39,298 nucleotides of DNA from positions 57,711 to 97,008 of the forward strand of contig NZ_SZNH01000008.1 of NCBI RefSeq assembly GCF_005869855.1, read 5' to 3'. Position 1 is the first letter of the stretch, and each line of letters begins with the position of its first letter. The DNA is from Nostoc sp. PA-18-2419. Lineage in GTDB: Bacteria > Cyanobacteriota > Cyanobacteriia > Cyanobacteriales > Nostocaceae. The notes under the pieces were generated by a model. That model ran no database searches and had not been told where the DNA came from. It saw only the letters and a program-made list of their open reading frames with translations. Positions 9,439 to 19,227 of the stretch are shown piece after piece. A program made the position numbers and the translations under genes.

Positions 9439-10518
9439 ATGGCGCTTGTACCATTGCGGCTGCTGTTGGATCACGCGGCTGAGAACGGCTACGGCATCCC
9501 AGCTTTCAACGTTAATAATTTGGAACAGATTCAGGCGATCCTGAAGGCTGCTGTAGAGACAGATAGCCCCGTAATTTTGCAAGCTTCTCGTGGCGCTCGT
9601 AATTATGCAGGAGAAAACTTCCTACGCCACCTGATTTTAGCAGCGGTAGAAACCTATCCTCAGATTCCCATTGTCATGCACCAAGATCATGGTAATGCCC
9701 CTGCTACCTGCTATTCAGCAATTAAGAACAACTTCACCAGCGTGATGATGGATGGTTCTTTAGAAGCTGATGCTAAGACCCCTGCAAGCTTTGAGTATAA
9801 TGTCAGTGTCACCCGCGAAGTTGTAAATGTAGCTCATGCTCTAGGCGTCAGTGTTGAAGGCGAACTCGGTTGTTTGGGTTCTCTAGAAACTGGTGCTGGT
9901 GAAGCTGAAGATGGTCACGGGTTTGAGGGTACACTCGATCATTCTCAACTGCTAACCGACCCAGACCAAGCAGTTGATTTCGTAGAGCAAACCCAAGTAG
10001 ATGCTTTGGCAGTTGCTATTGGCACCAGCCACGGTGCTTACAAGTTTACCCGTAAGCCAACTGGGGAAATTTTGGCGATCAGCCGCATTGAAGAAATTCA
10101 CCGCCGTTTGCCTAATACTCACTTAGTAATGCACGGTTCTTCCTCTGTACCTGAAGATTTGCTGGCGCTGATTAACCAATACGGCGGTGCAATTCCTGAA
10201 ACCTACGGCGTACCTGTTGAAGAAATCCAAAAAGGTATCAAGAGCGGTGTACGTAAGGTAAATATTGACACCGATAACCGTCTGGCAATTACCGCTGCTG
10301 TACGTGAAGCTTTGGCAAAAAATCCCAAGGAATTTGACCCTCGTCACTTCCTCAAACCTTCTATTACATATATGCAGAAGGTTTGTGCTCAACGTTATAA
10401 GGAATTTGGTACGGCTGGCAACGCAAGCAAGATTAAACAAATTACTTTGGAAGATTTTGCTGCTAAGTATGCTAAAGGTGAACTCAATGTTATTACCAAG
10501 TCAGCAGCCAAAGTTTAA
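9439..10518 (+). CDS. fbaA: Class II fructose-bisphosphate aldolase (Calvin-cycle type)
   Basis: Zn-dependent aldolase that condenses DHAP with glyceraldehyde-3-phosphate (or with erythrose-4-phosphate to give sedoheptulose-1,7-bisphosphate) in the Calvin cycle, and runs in reverse in glycolysis. Metal and substrate motifs are seen: AFNVNNLEQ (about 23-31), [10 protein letters not shown] (about 79-88), [14 protein letters not shown] (about 137-150), GTSHGAYKF and VMHGSSSVP. 359 aa is the usual size of the long cyanobacterial/proteobacterial form. AGGAGG at 9426-9431 precedes the ATG by 7 bases, a strong ribosome site that fits high expression. A clear terminator follows at 10591. Confidence 0.96.
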   Translation: MALVPLRLLLDHAAENGYGIPAFNVNNLEQIQAILKAAVETDSPVILQASRGARNYAGENFLRHLILAAVETYPQIPIVMHQDHGNAPATCYSAIKNNFTSVMMDGSLEADAKTPASFEYNVSVTREVVNVAHALGVSVEGELGCLGSLETGAGEAEDGHGFEGTLDHSQLLTDPDQAVDFVEQTQVDALAVAIGTSHGAYKFTRKPTGEILAISRIEEIHRRLPNTHLVMHGSSSVPEDLLALINQYGGAIPETYGVPVEEIQKGIKSGVRKVNIDTDNRLAITAAVREALAKNPKEFDPRHFLKPSITYMQKVCAQRYKEFGTAGNASKIKQITLEDFAAKYAKGELNVITKSAAKV

Positions 10519-10590
10519 TCTCTCTAAAGAATAAAAAGGTGCACAGTACTGCTATGCTCCTAAAAGACTGAGGATTCTAATATTGGCATA

Positions 10591-10620
10591 AACCGGGTGA
10601 CTACCCGGTTTTTTGTTTTA
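10591..10620 (+). terminator. Intrinsic terminator of the aldolase gene
   Basis: The perfect 8-bp stem AACCGGGT/ACCCGGTT (10591-10598 and 10603-10610) with a 4-base loop is followed at once by TTTTTGTTTTA. It lies 72 bases after the stop codon. Confidence 0.92.
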
Positions 10621-10708
10621 TTCTTCAGGATTGAGCATTGATGCTTAGGAGTGTGGGGATATTATCAAAAGCTATCCACCCCGATTATTCTTCTCACATT
10701 CCCAGTTT

Positions 10709-11521
10709 CTAAAATACCCGATGCTGTAATGAAGGCATTTGACGGCGGACTTGTTCAAGCCTGGTGGGTTTGATTTCAGCGATCGCAATTCCCGGCTTTT
10801 CCCCAGCATCAGCTAAAATTACTCCCCAAGGGTCGATAATCACTGCGTGTCCGTGGGTTTGGCGGCGGTCATAGTTGTTGCCTGTTTGGGCAGGAGCAAT
10901 AACGTAAGCAGTATTTTCGATCGCTCTTGCTTGCAATAATACTTGCCAATGGTCTTTGCCAGTAAAGGCGGTAAAAGCAGCGGGAACAAATAAGACATCG
11001 GCTCCCTTATCAGCTAAATGACGGTACAGTTCTGGAAAGCGGACATCGTAACAAATAGAAAGTCCTAAATTACCAAATTTATCTGAAAAATAAACGGGGG
11101 GTAGTTGTGTACCAGCGACAACAGTGCTGGATTCACGATAGGTGTTGCCGTCAGGGACATTAACATCAAATAAGTGTACTTTGTAATAGCGGGCAAGTTC
11201 TTCACCGCTTGGCTCAATGAGTAGAGTGGTATTATAAACTTTACCTGTATTGTCTACTGGAAGTGGAAAGCTGCCGCCCAAGATGGTGATTTGAAAGCGC
11301 TGAGCCATTTTTTTGAGAAATTTTTCACTTTCAATAGCAATGGCATCCCCTTGCGCGAGTCTGTCTTTTTCTTCTCCCATAAAGGAAAAGTTTTCTGGCA
11401 AACCTACTAATTCAGCACCTTGACGCACGGCAAGATCTATTAATTCTTCTGCCTGTGCCAAATTTTTTTGGAGATTGGACACACTGGTTAATTGAATAGC
11501 GGCGGCTAAATAAGACTTCAT
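10709..11521 (-). CDS. Nitrilase-superfamily amidase (Nit/omega-amidase-like)
   Basis: Carbon-nitrogen hydrolase. The Glu-Lys-Cys triad is visible: E43 in GLPENFSF, K114 in YYKVHLFD, C157 in SICYDVRFPELYR. The segment HLFDVNVPDG and the tail EQVRRQMPSLQHR are typical of the Nit1/Nit2 branch, whose members hydrolyse deaminated glutathione or alpha-keto amides; by family this is the likely role (metabolite repair in the cytosol). The substrate cannot be proved from motifs. 270 aa is normal. It is monocistronic and convergent with the aldolase. Confidence 0.88.
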   Translation of the reverse strand: MKSYLAAAIQLTSVSNLQKNLAQAEELIDLAVRQGAELVGLPENFSFMGEEKDRLAQGDAIAIESEKFLKKMAQRFQITILGGSFPLPVDNTGKVYNTTLLIEPSGEELARYYKVHLFDVNVPDGNTYRESSTVVAGTQLPPVYFSDKFGNLGLSICYDVRFPELYRHLADKGADVLFVPAAFTAFTGKDHWQVLLQARAIENTAYVIAPAQTGNNYDRRQTHGHAVIIDPWGVILADAGEKPGIAIAEIKPTRLEQVRRQMPSLQHRVF

Positions 11522-12308
11522 AGATTCAACAACGAAATAGTTGATTTATGGAAAATAGATTATCAAAATATATCGCTACTTCAACATTTGGGGAACTTAA
11601 TTAAAAATGCAAAAATTGTTGCTTTTTTTAAACAGGCTTATTATTGCCATTGCTTATTTATAATCTTCTTCTAAGTTCTAGCAAACTAAGCACGATTGTG
11701 TTCAGGTTGTGAGCAAACCTTGATAAAAGTTACCTGTTGTAAATATCTCTGTTCTGAGTTAGACACTTATCGCTTCCTGGCTGTATTTGTCTTAGCACTG
11801 CGGACATAGAGTGGTTGTTTTAGTTTTGACTAAAGGTATAACGCCAGAAGAAACAAGCAAAGTTATAGATAAACTAATTATCGTCGCGATCGCACTTATT
11901 TTGCTATTTGATTTTACGGTACAGGTAATTTTAAATTATTTAAAAATCAGTATTAGATTTTTACAAGTATCAGAGGATTATTACTGTTAATTTCTTTACA
12001 AATGCGGCGGGGAGAATTAGATACCTAATTTTTTAGCAACCCTGCACCCTGTTCTTGGTGGAGTAATTAGGACTGGACTTTTAGGTTTTCTGTTGGCGAC
12101 GCTAGCAGTGATAATTGGTCATACGGAAATTGAGGAGTTGCTTATGAGCTAGAAAACTCCTGAAAATATGAAAAAATTATTAAATTATCTCCAAATGTAA
12201 ACAAGTTTGAAAAATGAGGAATTAACATCTTTCAAACTTGTTTGCAAAAATTAACTTAAAGTTACAACAGAATATACAACTCAACAGGATTTTCCTGCCA
12301 ATTGAGTT
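11522..12308. other. Spacer between nitrilase and thioredoxin genes
   Basis: 787 bases with no intact gene. The centre (11811-12152) reads like the remains of a small membrane protein and is listed separately. The rest is AT-rich; AAACAAGTTTGAAA near 12198 recurs inverted as TTTCAAACTTGTTT near 12230, forming a hairpin of about 14 bp that could end the thioredoxin message. Confidence 0.5.
11811..12152 (+). pseudogene. Broken small membrane-protein gene(s)
   Basis: Two neighbouring short frames look coding. The first (GTG 11811 to TAA 11988-11990, 59 aa) reads KGITPEETSKVIDKL, then a hydrophobic span IIVAIALILLFDFTVQVIL; upstream in the same frame is CGHR, which may be a zinc-ribbon end. The second (12021-12152, no start, 43 aa) reads LHPVLGGVIRTGLLGFLLA, then TLAVIIGHTEIEELLMS. 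Together they look like one two-span membrane protein cut by frameshifts, but they could also be chance frames or two tiny genes. No family recognised. Confidence 0.3.
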
Positions 12309-12632
12309 TCAAAGATACTTTTCCAGAGTGGTAGCTAATGTAGTTTTAGGCACAGCGCCAACCACCATATCGACTTTTTGTCCACCCTTAAAAATCATTA
12401 ATGTGGGAATACTGCGGATGCCGTACTGACTGGCAACATTAGGATTTTCATCCGTGTTGACTTTGACGACTTTGATTTGACCTTTGTACTGTTCGGAGAT
12501 TTCATCGACAACAGGAGCTACCATACGGCATGGTCCGCACCAGGGTGCCCAAAAGTCAACTAAAACGGGTACATCGCTGTCGAGTACTTCTTGCTTAAAA
12601 GTAGAATCCGTAACTTGTGCGGCTGCTGACAT
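12309..12632 (-). CDS. trxA: Thioredoxin TrxA (m-type)
   Basis: Small disulfide reductase that passes electrons to Calvin-cycle enzymes, peroxiredoxins and regulators in the cytosol. The active site WCGPC is at residues 31-35, with the cis-Pro in RSIPTLMIF. The start MSAAAQVTD at 12632 is chosen because it matches the usual 107-aa cyanobacterial TrxA and has GAAGG about 10 bases upstream; an in-frame ATG six codons earlier is less likely. The Yfr1 RNA and guaB3 lie upstream on the same strand, the gene order known for Yfr1 in other cyanobacteria. Confidence 0.96.
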   Translation of the reverse strand: MSAAAQVTDSTFKQEVLDSDVPVLVDFWAPWCGPCRMVAPVVDEISEQYKGQIKVVKVNTDENPNVASQYGIRSIPTLMIFKGGQKVDMVVGAVPKTTLATTLEKYL

Positions 12633-12753
12633 GCCTAAAACCTTCGCCAAATATATCTGAGCTTCGTGAAAATTCTACCATAGCAAAAACATCTGCTTTG
12701 GAGTCGAGGATGTACATTTGCAAAGAAGCTTTAGAATTTATTCATAAACATAA

Positions 12754-12821
12754 GGAACCGCCCGAACAGTAGTCCGGGCGGAGTGTGGTGTGAGGAGTGA
12801 ACGGAAACATGCGTCTCCGCT
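12754..12821 (-). ncRNA. yfr1: Yfr1 small regulatory RNA
   Basis: Read on the minus strand: a 5' hairpin CGGAGAC-GCAT-GTTTCCG (12819-12802), then an unpaired stretch with the Yfr1 signature ACTCCTCACAC (12798-12788), then a GC-rich terminator hairpin CCGCCCGGA…TTCGGGCGG (12781-12758) followed by TTCCTT. Yfr1 is a roughly 55-70 nt cyanobacterial sRNA whose unpaired motif pairs with the translation start regions of outer-membrane porin mRNAs and represses them. Its established position, between guaB and trxA, is exactly the arrangement here. The ends are estimated to within a few bases. Confidence 0.93.
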
Positions 12822-12827
12822 ATTTCT

Positions 12828-12833
12828 ATTGTA
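12828..12833 (-). promoter_or_regulatory. -10 element of yfr1
   Basis: TACAAT on the minus strand (ATTGTA on plus) ends 6-7 bases before the predicted Yfr1 5' end at 12820-12821, the right spacing for a sigma-70-type promoter. The -35 region is not clear. Confidence 0.6.
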
Positions 12834-13025
12834 GGCGACAGATAAGATTTTTCCAGGAATTGTTTAGGGGCCTGAAAAATTTATTTAAGAACTTTGATGT
12901 TGGAAATTGGGTATTGGGGATTATGAGTGTGGGAAGGATGCCAAAAATTGTTGCTTTTTTCTAATCTCCCTACACTCCCCATACTTCCTCATCTGCCTCA
13001 TCTCCCCATACCCCATGCTCCAATT

Positions 13026-14189
13026 CTATTTCCCCATCCCTAATTGCTGAGCTTTTTGGTAAACTTTGCCTTCAGTTAATAGGGAAGGAGCAATTACAAC
13101 TTCCACCTGCTGCATTTCTTTTATATTTTTAGCTCCCAAGGTACCCATGCTTGTCTTTAAGGCACCTAAAAGATTGTGAGTGCCATCATCTAGTCCTGCA
13201 GGACCAACAAGTATTTGCTCCAGGCTCCCAGTAGTGGCAACGCGAATACGGGTGCCACGAGGTAAGACTGGGCTGGGAGTCGCCATGCCCCAATGATAAC
13301 CGCGTCCTGGGGCTTCGGCGGCTCTGGCAAAGGGGGAACCAATCATTACACCATCGGCACCGCAGGCGATGCATTTGCAAATGTCGCCACCAGTGATTAA
13401 ACCACCATCAGCAATGACTGGGATATAGTTACCAGTTTCGTTGTAGTAATCATCTCGTGCCGCAGCACAATCAGCGATCGCAGTTGCTTGTGGCACACCT
13501 ACACCCAATACTCCCCGAGACGTACAAGCTGCACCAGGGCCAATTCCCACTAGTACACCAGCTGCACCAGCTTTTAACAAATTCAAAGTGACTTCGTAAG
13601 TTACACAATTCCCCAATACCACAGGAATAGGCATTGAACGACAAAATTCTGCTAAATCAAGTGGTACTAAAGACTCTGGTGATAAATGTGCAGTCGAAAC
13701 CACTGTAGCTTGCACAAAAAATAAATCTGCCCCAGCTTTTGCCACCGCCTCACCATATTTGCTTGCTCCTGCTGGAGTCGCACTCACAGCCGCAATCCCA
13801 CCTTGTTGTTTAATTTCCTGAATACGTTTTTCAATTAATTCTGGCTTTATTGGTTCGGCATAGAGTTCTTGCATCAAGGCAACAAATTCATCTTTTCCGA
13901 CAGAAGCAATCCGATCTAATATGGGTTCTGGATCGGCATAGCGAGTTTGAATACCCTCTAAGTTGAGGACACCTAATGCTCCTAACTGTGATAAACGTAC
14001 AGCCATGCGAACATCTACTACGCCATCCATCGCACTGGCAATTATCGGGATTTCTCGCTCAATATTGCCAATATGCCACTTAGTGTCTGCCAAACTAGGG
14101 TCTAGAGTTCTGTTACCGGGGACTAGAGCAATTTCATCTATTCCGTAAGCTCTGCGAGCTGTTTTTCCTCGCCCAAGTTGAATTTCCAC
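13026..14189 (-). CDS. guaB3: GuaB3-family IMP dehydrogenase-like protein
   Basis: A TIM-barrel enzyme of the IMP dehydrogenase/GMP reductase superfamily, 387 aa, lacking the two CBS domains of ordinary IMPDH (about 490 aa). The catalytic loop GPGAACTSRGVLGVG holds the Cys that attacks the purine C2, and ADGGLITGGDICK is the phosphate-binding segment. Cyanobacterial and actinobacterial proteins of this type form the GuaB3 group; a cyanobacterial member has been reported to act as an IMP dehydrogenase, so the likely reaction is IMP + NAD to XMP. It lies upstream of Yfr1 and trxA on the same strand. Confidence 0.9.
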   Translation of the reverse strand: MEIQLGRGKTARRAYGIDEIALVPGNRTLDPSLADTKWHIGNIEREIPIIASAMDGVVDVRMAVRLSQLGALGVLNLEGIQTRYADPEPILDRIASVGKDEFVALMQELYAEPIKPELIEKRIQEIKQQGGIAAVSATPAGASKYGEAVAKAGADLFFVQATVVSTAHLSPESLVPLDLAEFCRSMPIPVVLGNCVTYEVTLNLLKAGAAGVLVGIGPGAACTSRGVLGVGVPQATAIADCAAARDDYYNETGNYIPVIADGGLITGGDICKCIACGADGVMIGSPFARAAEAPGRGYHWGMATPSPVLPRGTRIRVATTGSLEQILVGPAGLDDGTHNLLGALKTSMGTLGAKNIKEMQQVEVVIAPSLLTEGKVYQKAQQLGMGK

Positions 14190-14311
14190 GCTTTAACTTT
14201 TCTCAATTCTGTTTAAGCTAGGGTATCAAATTGTGGGAGAAAGTGGGGCATTTTTTTCTCCGACTGCACAGGCAATTACTAAGGGCTATCCTTAATCATT
14301 CGTCCAATAAC

Positions 14312-14327
14312 CAATGATTAATCATTG
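14312..14327. repeat. 16-bp perfect palindrome upstream of guaB3
   Basis: CAATGATTAATCATTG reads the same on both strands and lies about 125 bases before the guaB3 start. The ATGATTAATCAT core is like the short palindromic repeats common in Nostoc spacers, so a regulatory role is only possible. Confidence 0.45.
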
Positions 14328-14376
14328 AATTATTAGCATTAATTCTCTTAATTCTAAAATCTAAAATTGATTAGAT

Positions 14377-15042
14377 TTAGCGTTTATTTTTAGTTGGATC
14401 TACTCCGGTGTAACCAGTTGCTAACCAAAGTATGGCTCTAGCTCCATCGCGAATAGATTTTTCAATAGATTCAGGGGGGTTTTCTGAAGGAACCGGCACT
14501 GGTTTTAAATAAATACCCCGACTACCCAAAATAATTTCCCCAATCACACAAGCCCGGCGCATATGGAAGTCTGAAGTAATTAAATAAACACTCTTAATGC
14601 CACGAGCTTGCAAATCATCCACCAACGTAGTAAAATTAGTCACTGTATCAACTGCTTCATAGTCTAAATGTAAACGTTTGCGATCGATACCGGCTTTGGT
14701 AAACACTCGTTCCGTAAACTTTGGTGGACTACCGCCCGTAATCCAAATTGGTATATTTGGATGCTTCTGTACAAATTCTGCCGTAAACTTTTCTCGCTCT
14801 AAACGTTTTGTTGAACCACCTAAGACAATCACAGCTTGCGGCTGCACAAATTGGTTTTGTACTTCTTTGTATCCCCACCACATGACTAGCGGTAGGACAA
14901 AAACCATAAATTTAAAAGATTTACCTGTAAAGAGTAGCTTATTCAAGGCTCGATAAGTTAATTTACTGACTCGAAAATTTTCTTTAATTAGAAAAACGAT
15001 AATTGATAGTAGAGTAGCAACCTGCCAAAAGAATATACCCAA
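14377..15042 (-). CDS. YdcF/DUF218-family membrane protein (ElyC/SanA-like)
   Basis: A membrane-anchored DUF218 protein. Two N-terminal membrane spans (about residues 4-19 and 45-61) precede the DUF218 domain: AVIVLGGS (about 70-77), GGSPPKFTERV, and SDFHMRRA near residue 162. Family members such as ElyC and SanA influence cell-envelope and peptidoglycan integrity in E. coli; the reaction is unknown. The 221-aa form needs a TTG start at 15042 with no clear ribosome site; the first internal ATG (codon 46) would remove the first span, and the frame is open only a further 15 codons upstream. Divergent from dnaN. Confidence 0.78.
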   Translation of the reverse strand: MGIFFWQVATLLSIIVFLIKENFRVSKLTYRALNKLLFTGKSFKFMVFVLPLVMWWGYKEVQNQFVQPQAVIVLGGSTKRLEREKFTAEFVQKHPNIPIWITGGSPPKFTERVFTKAGIDRKRLHLDYEAVDTVTNFTTLVDDLQARGIKSVYLITSDFHMRRACVIGEIILGSRGIYLKPVPVPSENPPESIEKSIRDGARAILWLATGYTGVDPTKNKR

Positions 15043-15324
15043 ACTTTGATTGGGGCGATTTTTCGTTGAGACACGCTTAATCGCGCTTTACTTTAAGATA
15101 TTCCTCTAATTGAAGGATTATCCTAACCTGTATCCGACAATCCATCAAAGGGTTCTAGCCACTTCATATCATTTGATTTTAGAAAAAGCAAAAGATTTTT
15201 TACTTTTGCGTTTTACCTTTTAACTTCCTTATTCTCATCCAAGTCTCCCCTAGTTCGTCGATCTTGCCATTCGCTTATAAACAATAAGGATGTTACGATA
15301 TCTTTCACCAGCAAAATCTGACTT

Positions 15325-16488
15325 ATGAAATTAGTTTGCGCCCAAAGTGACCTTAGTACAAACCTCTCACTCGTCAGTCGTGCTGTACCTTCAAGACCGA
15401 CTCATCCGGTACTTGCTAATGTGTTGCTACAAGCGGATGCTCAAACTAACCAGGTAAGCTTAACAGCTTTTGATCTGAGCTTGGGTATCCGTACTAGTTT
15501 TAACGCCGAGGTATGGCAAGGAGGAGCGATCGCACTTCCTGCTAAGTTACTTGTAGACATCACATCTCGTCTACCAGAGGGAGAAATTACTTTAGATGAT
15601 GAATCACCCCTGACAGGTGCAACAGGGAGCAGCGAAGGTTTAATTGTTACACTCACACCAAAGAGTGGATATTATCAGGTACGAGCAATGGGGGCTGAGG
15701 AATTTCCCGAACTACCGATAATTGAAAATACCGAAGTACTCCATCTGACTAGCGCTGCATTAATTGAAGGATTACGAGGTTCATTGTTTGCCACCAGTGC
15801 TGATGAAACCAAACAAGTACTCACTGGAGTGCATTTAACAGTTAAACAAGATATCTTAGAATTTGCAGCTACAGACGGACATCGCCTAGCAGTAGTAGAA
15901 ACTAGCAACGAGCGTCCTCTAGATGGAACTAGTCAACTAGAAGTAACTGTACCAGCTAAAGCATTACGCGAACTACAACGAATGCTAGCTCATAGTGCTT
16001 CATCTGATGAACCTGTAGCTTTATATTTAGAACAAGGTCAAGTTGTCTTTGCATGGCAAAATCAGCGCTTGACCAGTCGTACATTAGAAGGGCAATATCC
16101 TACTTATCGGCAATTGATTCCGCGTCAATTTGAGCGACAAGTAACAATTGAGAGACGACAATTCATCAGCACATTAGAGCGAATTGCTGTCCTAGCAGAT
16201 CAGAAAAATAATATTGTGAAACTTAGCATTGATAGCGAAGCCCAAGAAATTATCTTATCTTGTGAAGCTCAAGATGTGGGTAGTGGTAGAGAGCCTATGC
16301 CAGCACAAATTTCTGGAGAAAATATAGAAATTGCTTTTAATATTAAATATTTAATGGAAGGCTTAAAAGAGATACCATCTTCCGAAATTCAAATGCATTT
16401 GAATCAAAGCCTAACTCCAGTAATTTTTACGCCACTGGGTGGTTTGAAAATGACTTATTTAGCTATGCCAGTCCAATTAAGAAATTAA
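15325..16488 (+). CDS. dnaN: DNA polymerase III beta subunit (sliding clamp)
   Basis: Ring-shaped processivity clamp that holds DNA polymerase III, MutS and other partners on DNA. It is 387 aa, starting MKLVCAQSDLSTNLSLVSRAVPSRPTHPVLANVLL, broken here as the typical N-terminal domain (MKLVCAQSDL, then AVPSRPTHPVLANV). SLFATSADETKQVLTGVHL marks the second domain. The C-terminus TPLGGLKMTYLAMPVQLRN is the tail of domain three that forms the partner-binding pocket. No dnaA or replication-origin repeats lie beside it, as is common in cyanobacteria where dnaN is separated from dnaA. Confidence 0.96.
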   Translation: MKLVCAQSDLSTNLSLVSRAVPSRPTHPVLANVLLQADAQTNQVSLTAFDLSLGIRTSFNAEVWQGGAIALPAKLLVDITSRLPEGEITLDDESPLTGATGSSEGLIVTLTPKSGYYQVRAMGAEEFPELPIIENTEVLHLTSAALIEGLRGSLFATSADETKQVLTGVHLTVKQDILEFAATDGHRLAVVETSNERPLDGTSQLEVTVPAKALRELQRMLAHSASSDEPVALYLEQGQVVFAWQNQRLTSRTLEGQYPTYRQLIPRQFERQVTIERRQFISTLERIAVLADQKNNIVKLSIDSEAQEIILSCEAQDVGSGREPMPAQISGENIEIAFNIKYLMEGLKEIPSSEIQMHLNQSLTPVIFTPLGGLKMTYLAMPVQLRN

Positions 16489-16689
16489 AAATTTTAGTTT
16501 TTATTATATAGCCAGCTTTTTAAGAGTATCTGCGATTTACTCGGTTTCTATTGAGCGTAGATCGCAATACACCTTGTAATTGTTGATGGTGCATTAACCT
16601 ACGGCATAACACACCCTACATCTTATATTACGAATTACATAGCTTGCTTCTCGCCGAAGGCGAGTATTACGAATTACGAATTATTTTAA
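16489..16689. repeat. Spacer with dispersed-repeat fragments
   Basis: Holds a hairpin CTCGCC-GAA-GGCGAG (16650-16664), TTACGAATTACGAATT-type short tandem repeats on both sides of it, and a GGTGCATTAACCTACGGC / ACACACCCTAC segment of a kind widespread in cyanobacterial spacers. No T-run follows the hairpin. Confidence 0.6.
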
Positions 16690-17050
16690 CGGGACTGGTG
16701 CGACTTGAACGCACGACCTAGCGCTTCAGATTTGTGTGAGTTTCCCCACTCTCTGGACTATACCTTCACCATAGACTTTTAAGCTTTAGGTGGTGGCTAC
16801 CTAGTCTCTACACCTTCTTGAATAGAATCAAGCTTGGCTCGGTATTCCCATGAAGTGTCAACAAACAACTAATCCAACTTCCTCAAAACAGCTTTTGTGA
16901 TGCTTGTGACAATAACAACAACCATTTTAAAAGAAGGAAATTTTCACTCTTTAGGGTTCACCGAATTCAACCACATTCACTCATAAAGTTTCCTTTATGG
17001 TGCCCGATGATTCAGGAGGCGCTCGCTCTATCCAACTGAGCTACAGCCCC
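16690..17050 (-). tRNA. tRNA-Arg (anticodon CCT), split by a group I intron
   Basis: Exon 1 is 17050-17014 and exon 2 is 16726-16690, each 37 nt, joining to a 74-nt tRNA. The acceptor stem GGGGCTG/CAGTCCC pairs with one G-T wobble, discriminator G. D stem GCTC/GAGC; anticodon stem AGCGC/GCGCT; loop CT-CCT-AA; variable loop AGGTC-type; T arm GTGCG-TTCAAGT-CGCAC. The intron sits directly after the third anticodon base. CCA is not encoded. A scan that ignores introns would miss this gene. Confidence 0.95.
16727..17013 (-). ncRNA. Self-splicing group I intron in tRNA-Arg(CCT)
   Basis: 287-nt intron. In order on the minus strand the conserved core elements are visible: P (GAATTCGGTGAACCC, 16968-16954), Q (ACCGAGCCAAGC, 16843-16832), R (GTAGAGACTAGG, 16811-16800) and S (AAGGTATAGTCC, 16766-16755); R and S pair through GACTA/TAGTC (P7). 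The 5' exon ends in U and the intron ends in G, as the family requires; a short P1 can form between exon CCT and GGG at intron positions 9-11. There is no reading frame for a homing endonuclease. By analogy with other cyanobacterial tRNA introns it should self-splice with a guanosine cofactor. Confidence 0.93.
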
Positions 17051-17084
17051 AAAAAATGCCATGTTTGAAATTATAGCATTTTTA

Positions 17085-18203
<1,119 letters not shown>

Positions 18204-18208
18204 TCAGT

Positions 18209-18817
18209 ATGCGCGACGATTTCGATATCAATCATGCTTATGAAATTTTGGGGCTGGAACCCGGTGCTTCGCCGGCACAGCTGAAGCGAGCTTACCGTAA
18301 ACTGGTGAAAATCTGGCATCCTGATCGCTTTATTGAGCAAAAGCAAAAACAGGAAGCTGAAGAAAAAATTAAAAAAATCAACGCGGCTTACAATCAACTC
18401 AAGTCTGAATATTCATCTAAGCCTCCTACTACCGCAAATCCATCCTCATCTTCGCCAAAAAATCCCACAAAAGTTTCTGTCAAACGTTGGGATGCAGAAG
18501 CTTTTTATACTTTAGGAGTAGAGAATGCCACTAATGGAAGATATGAGGATGCGATCGCTGATTTTACCCGCGCAATTCATCTCAATCCTCATTATATTGA
18601 CGCATATAAATATCGTGGGCTAGTTTGCTCTCAACTGGGATACGAATATAGAGCTACTTCAGATTTAAATAAAGCTAAAGAGATAGAACAAGAGTTAAGA
18701 AATCCGGGTGCTAGGCGTAGTTCGTCATCACCAAGACGCGTATCAAACCCTAAACTGCTAACAAGATTTTGTCAAGAAATAAAGTCTTTACTGCGGCTAA
18801 ATCGGCGTTGGATATGA
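18209..18817 (+). CDS. J-domain protein with TPR repeats
   Basis: Likely DnaK co-chaperone of a cyanobacterial type. The J domain occupies residues 8-65, with intact HPD at 37-39 (KIWHPDRF), so it should stimulate Hsp70 ATPase. A Ser/Pro linker (about 72-90) leads to two TPR units (about 95-160: FYTLGVENATNGRYEDAIAD and YIDAYKYRGLVCSQLG), which bind client peptides or partners. A basic Ser/Arg-rich tail follows. 202 aa. A remnant resembling its first codons and upstream bases lies about 100 bases downstream (18922-18963), pointing to a past duplication. Confidence 0.88.
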   Translation: MRDDFDINHAYEILGLEPGASPAQLKRAYRKLVKIWHPDRFIEQKQKQEAEEKIKKINAAYNQLKSEYSSKPPTTANPSSSSPKNPTKVSVKRWDAEAFYTLGVENATNGRYEDAIADFTRAIHLNPHYIDAYKYRGLVCSQLGYEYRATSDLNKAKEIEQELRNPGARRSSSSPRRVSNPKLLTRFCQEIKSLLRLNRRWI

Positions 18818-18921
18818 AATTAGCAACTAACGCTTCAAATAGCGATATCATACCTGAAGTTAGTTAATACTGATATTTATATAATACTAAGTATAGGGAT
18901 ATTTGGCGCTAATTTCTTAGT

Positions 18922-18963
18922 ATGAGCGATCACTTCGAGATAAATCATGTTTACCTAATGTAA
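18922..18963 (+). pseudogene. Remnant of a second J-domain gene start
   Basis: Reads MSDHFEINHVYLM then stop, against MRDDFDINHAYEI at the start of the intact gene at 18209. From AGTATG onward about 28 of 35 bases match by eye, and similarity runs upstream of the ATG too (GCTAATTTCTTAG against GCTGATTTTTTCAG). Only the first dozen codons remain. The rest of the 18818-19227 spacer shows no coding frame. Confidence 0.6.
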
Positions 18964-19227
18964 ATTACTAGATTTTAGATTCAAATATCAGGTGACAGGA
19001 TAATAACATCTATCTTTGGGCTACTCTTTCTTTTGATTAAGTATTAGCTTCCTGAAGATAGAGCCAGTTGGGCGATCGTAGAGGTTATCCTGAGAATTAC
19101 CAACAGTTGAGTAGCAAATAGAACTCATTTTTTATCAGCAACATATATTTTTCAATTCATTAAAATCTTTTGTTCTGAGAAAACTTTAGTTTGTCAATAT
19201 CCTATCTGAGGAGTGAAATCAACAGTT

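Noticed and set aside
10123..10440. 105-codon minus-strand frame inside the aldolase gene
   Set aside because: Lies wholly within a highly conserved gene and has no upstream signals; a mirror of biased codons.
15325..16488. Replication origin next to dnaN
   Set aside because: No dnaA, no cluster of DnaA boxes and no origin-type AT-rich unwinding region was seen in the flanking spacers.
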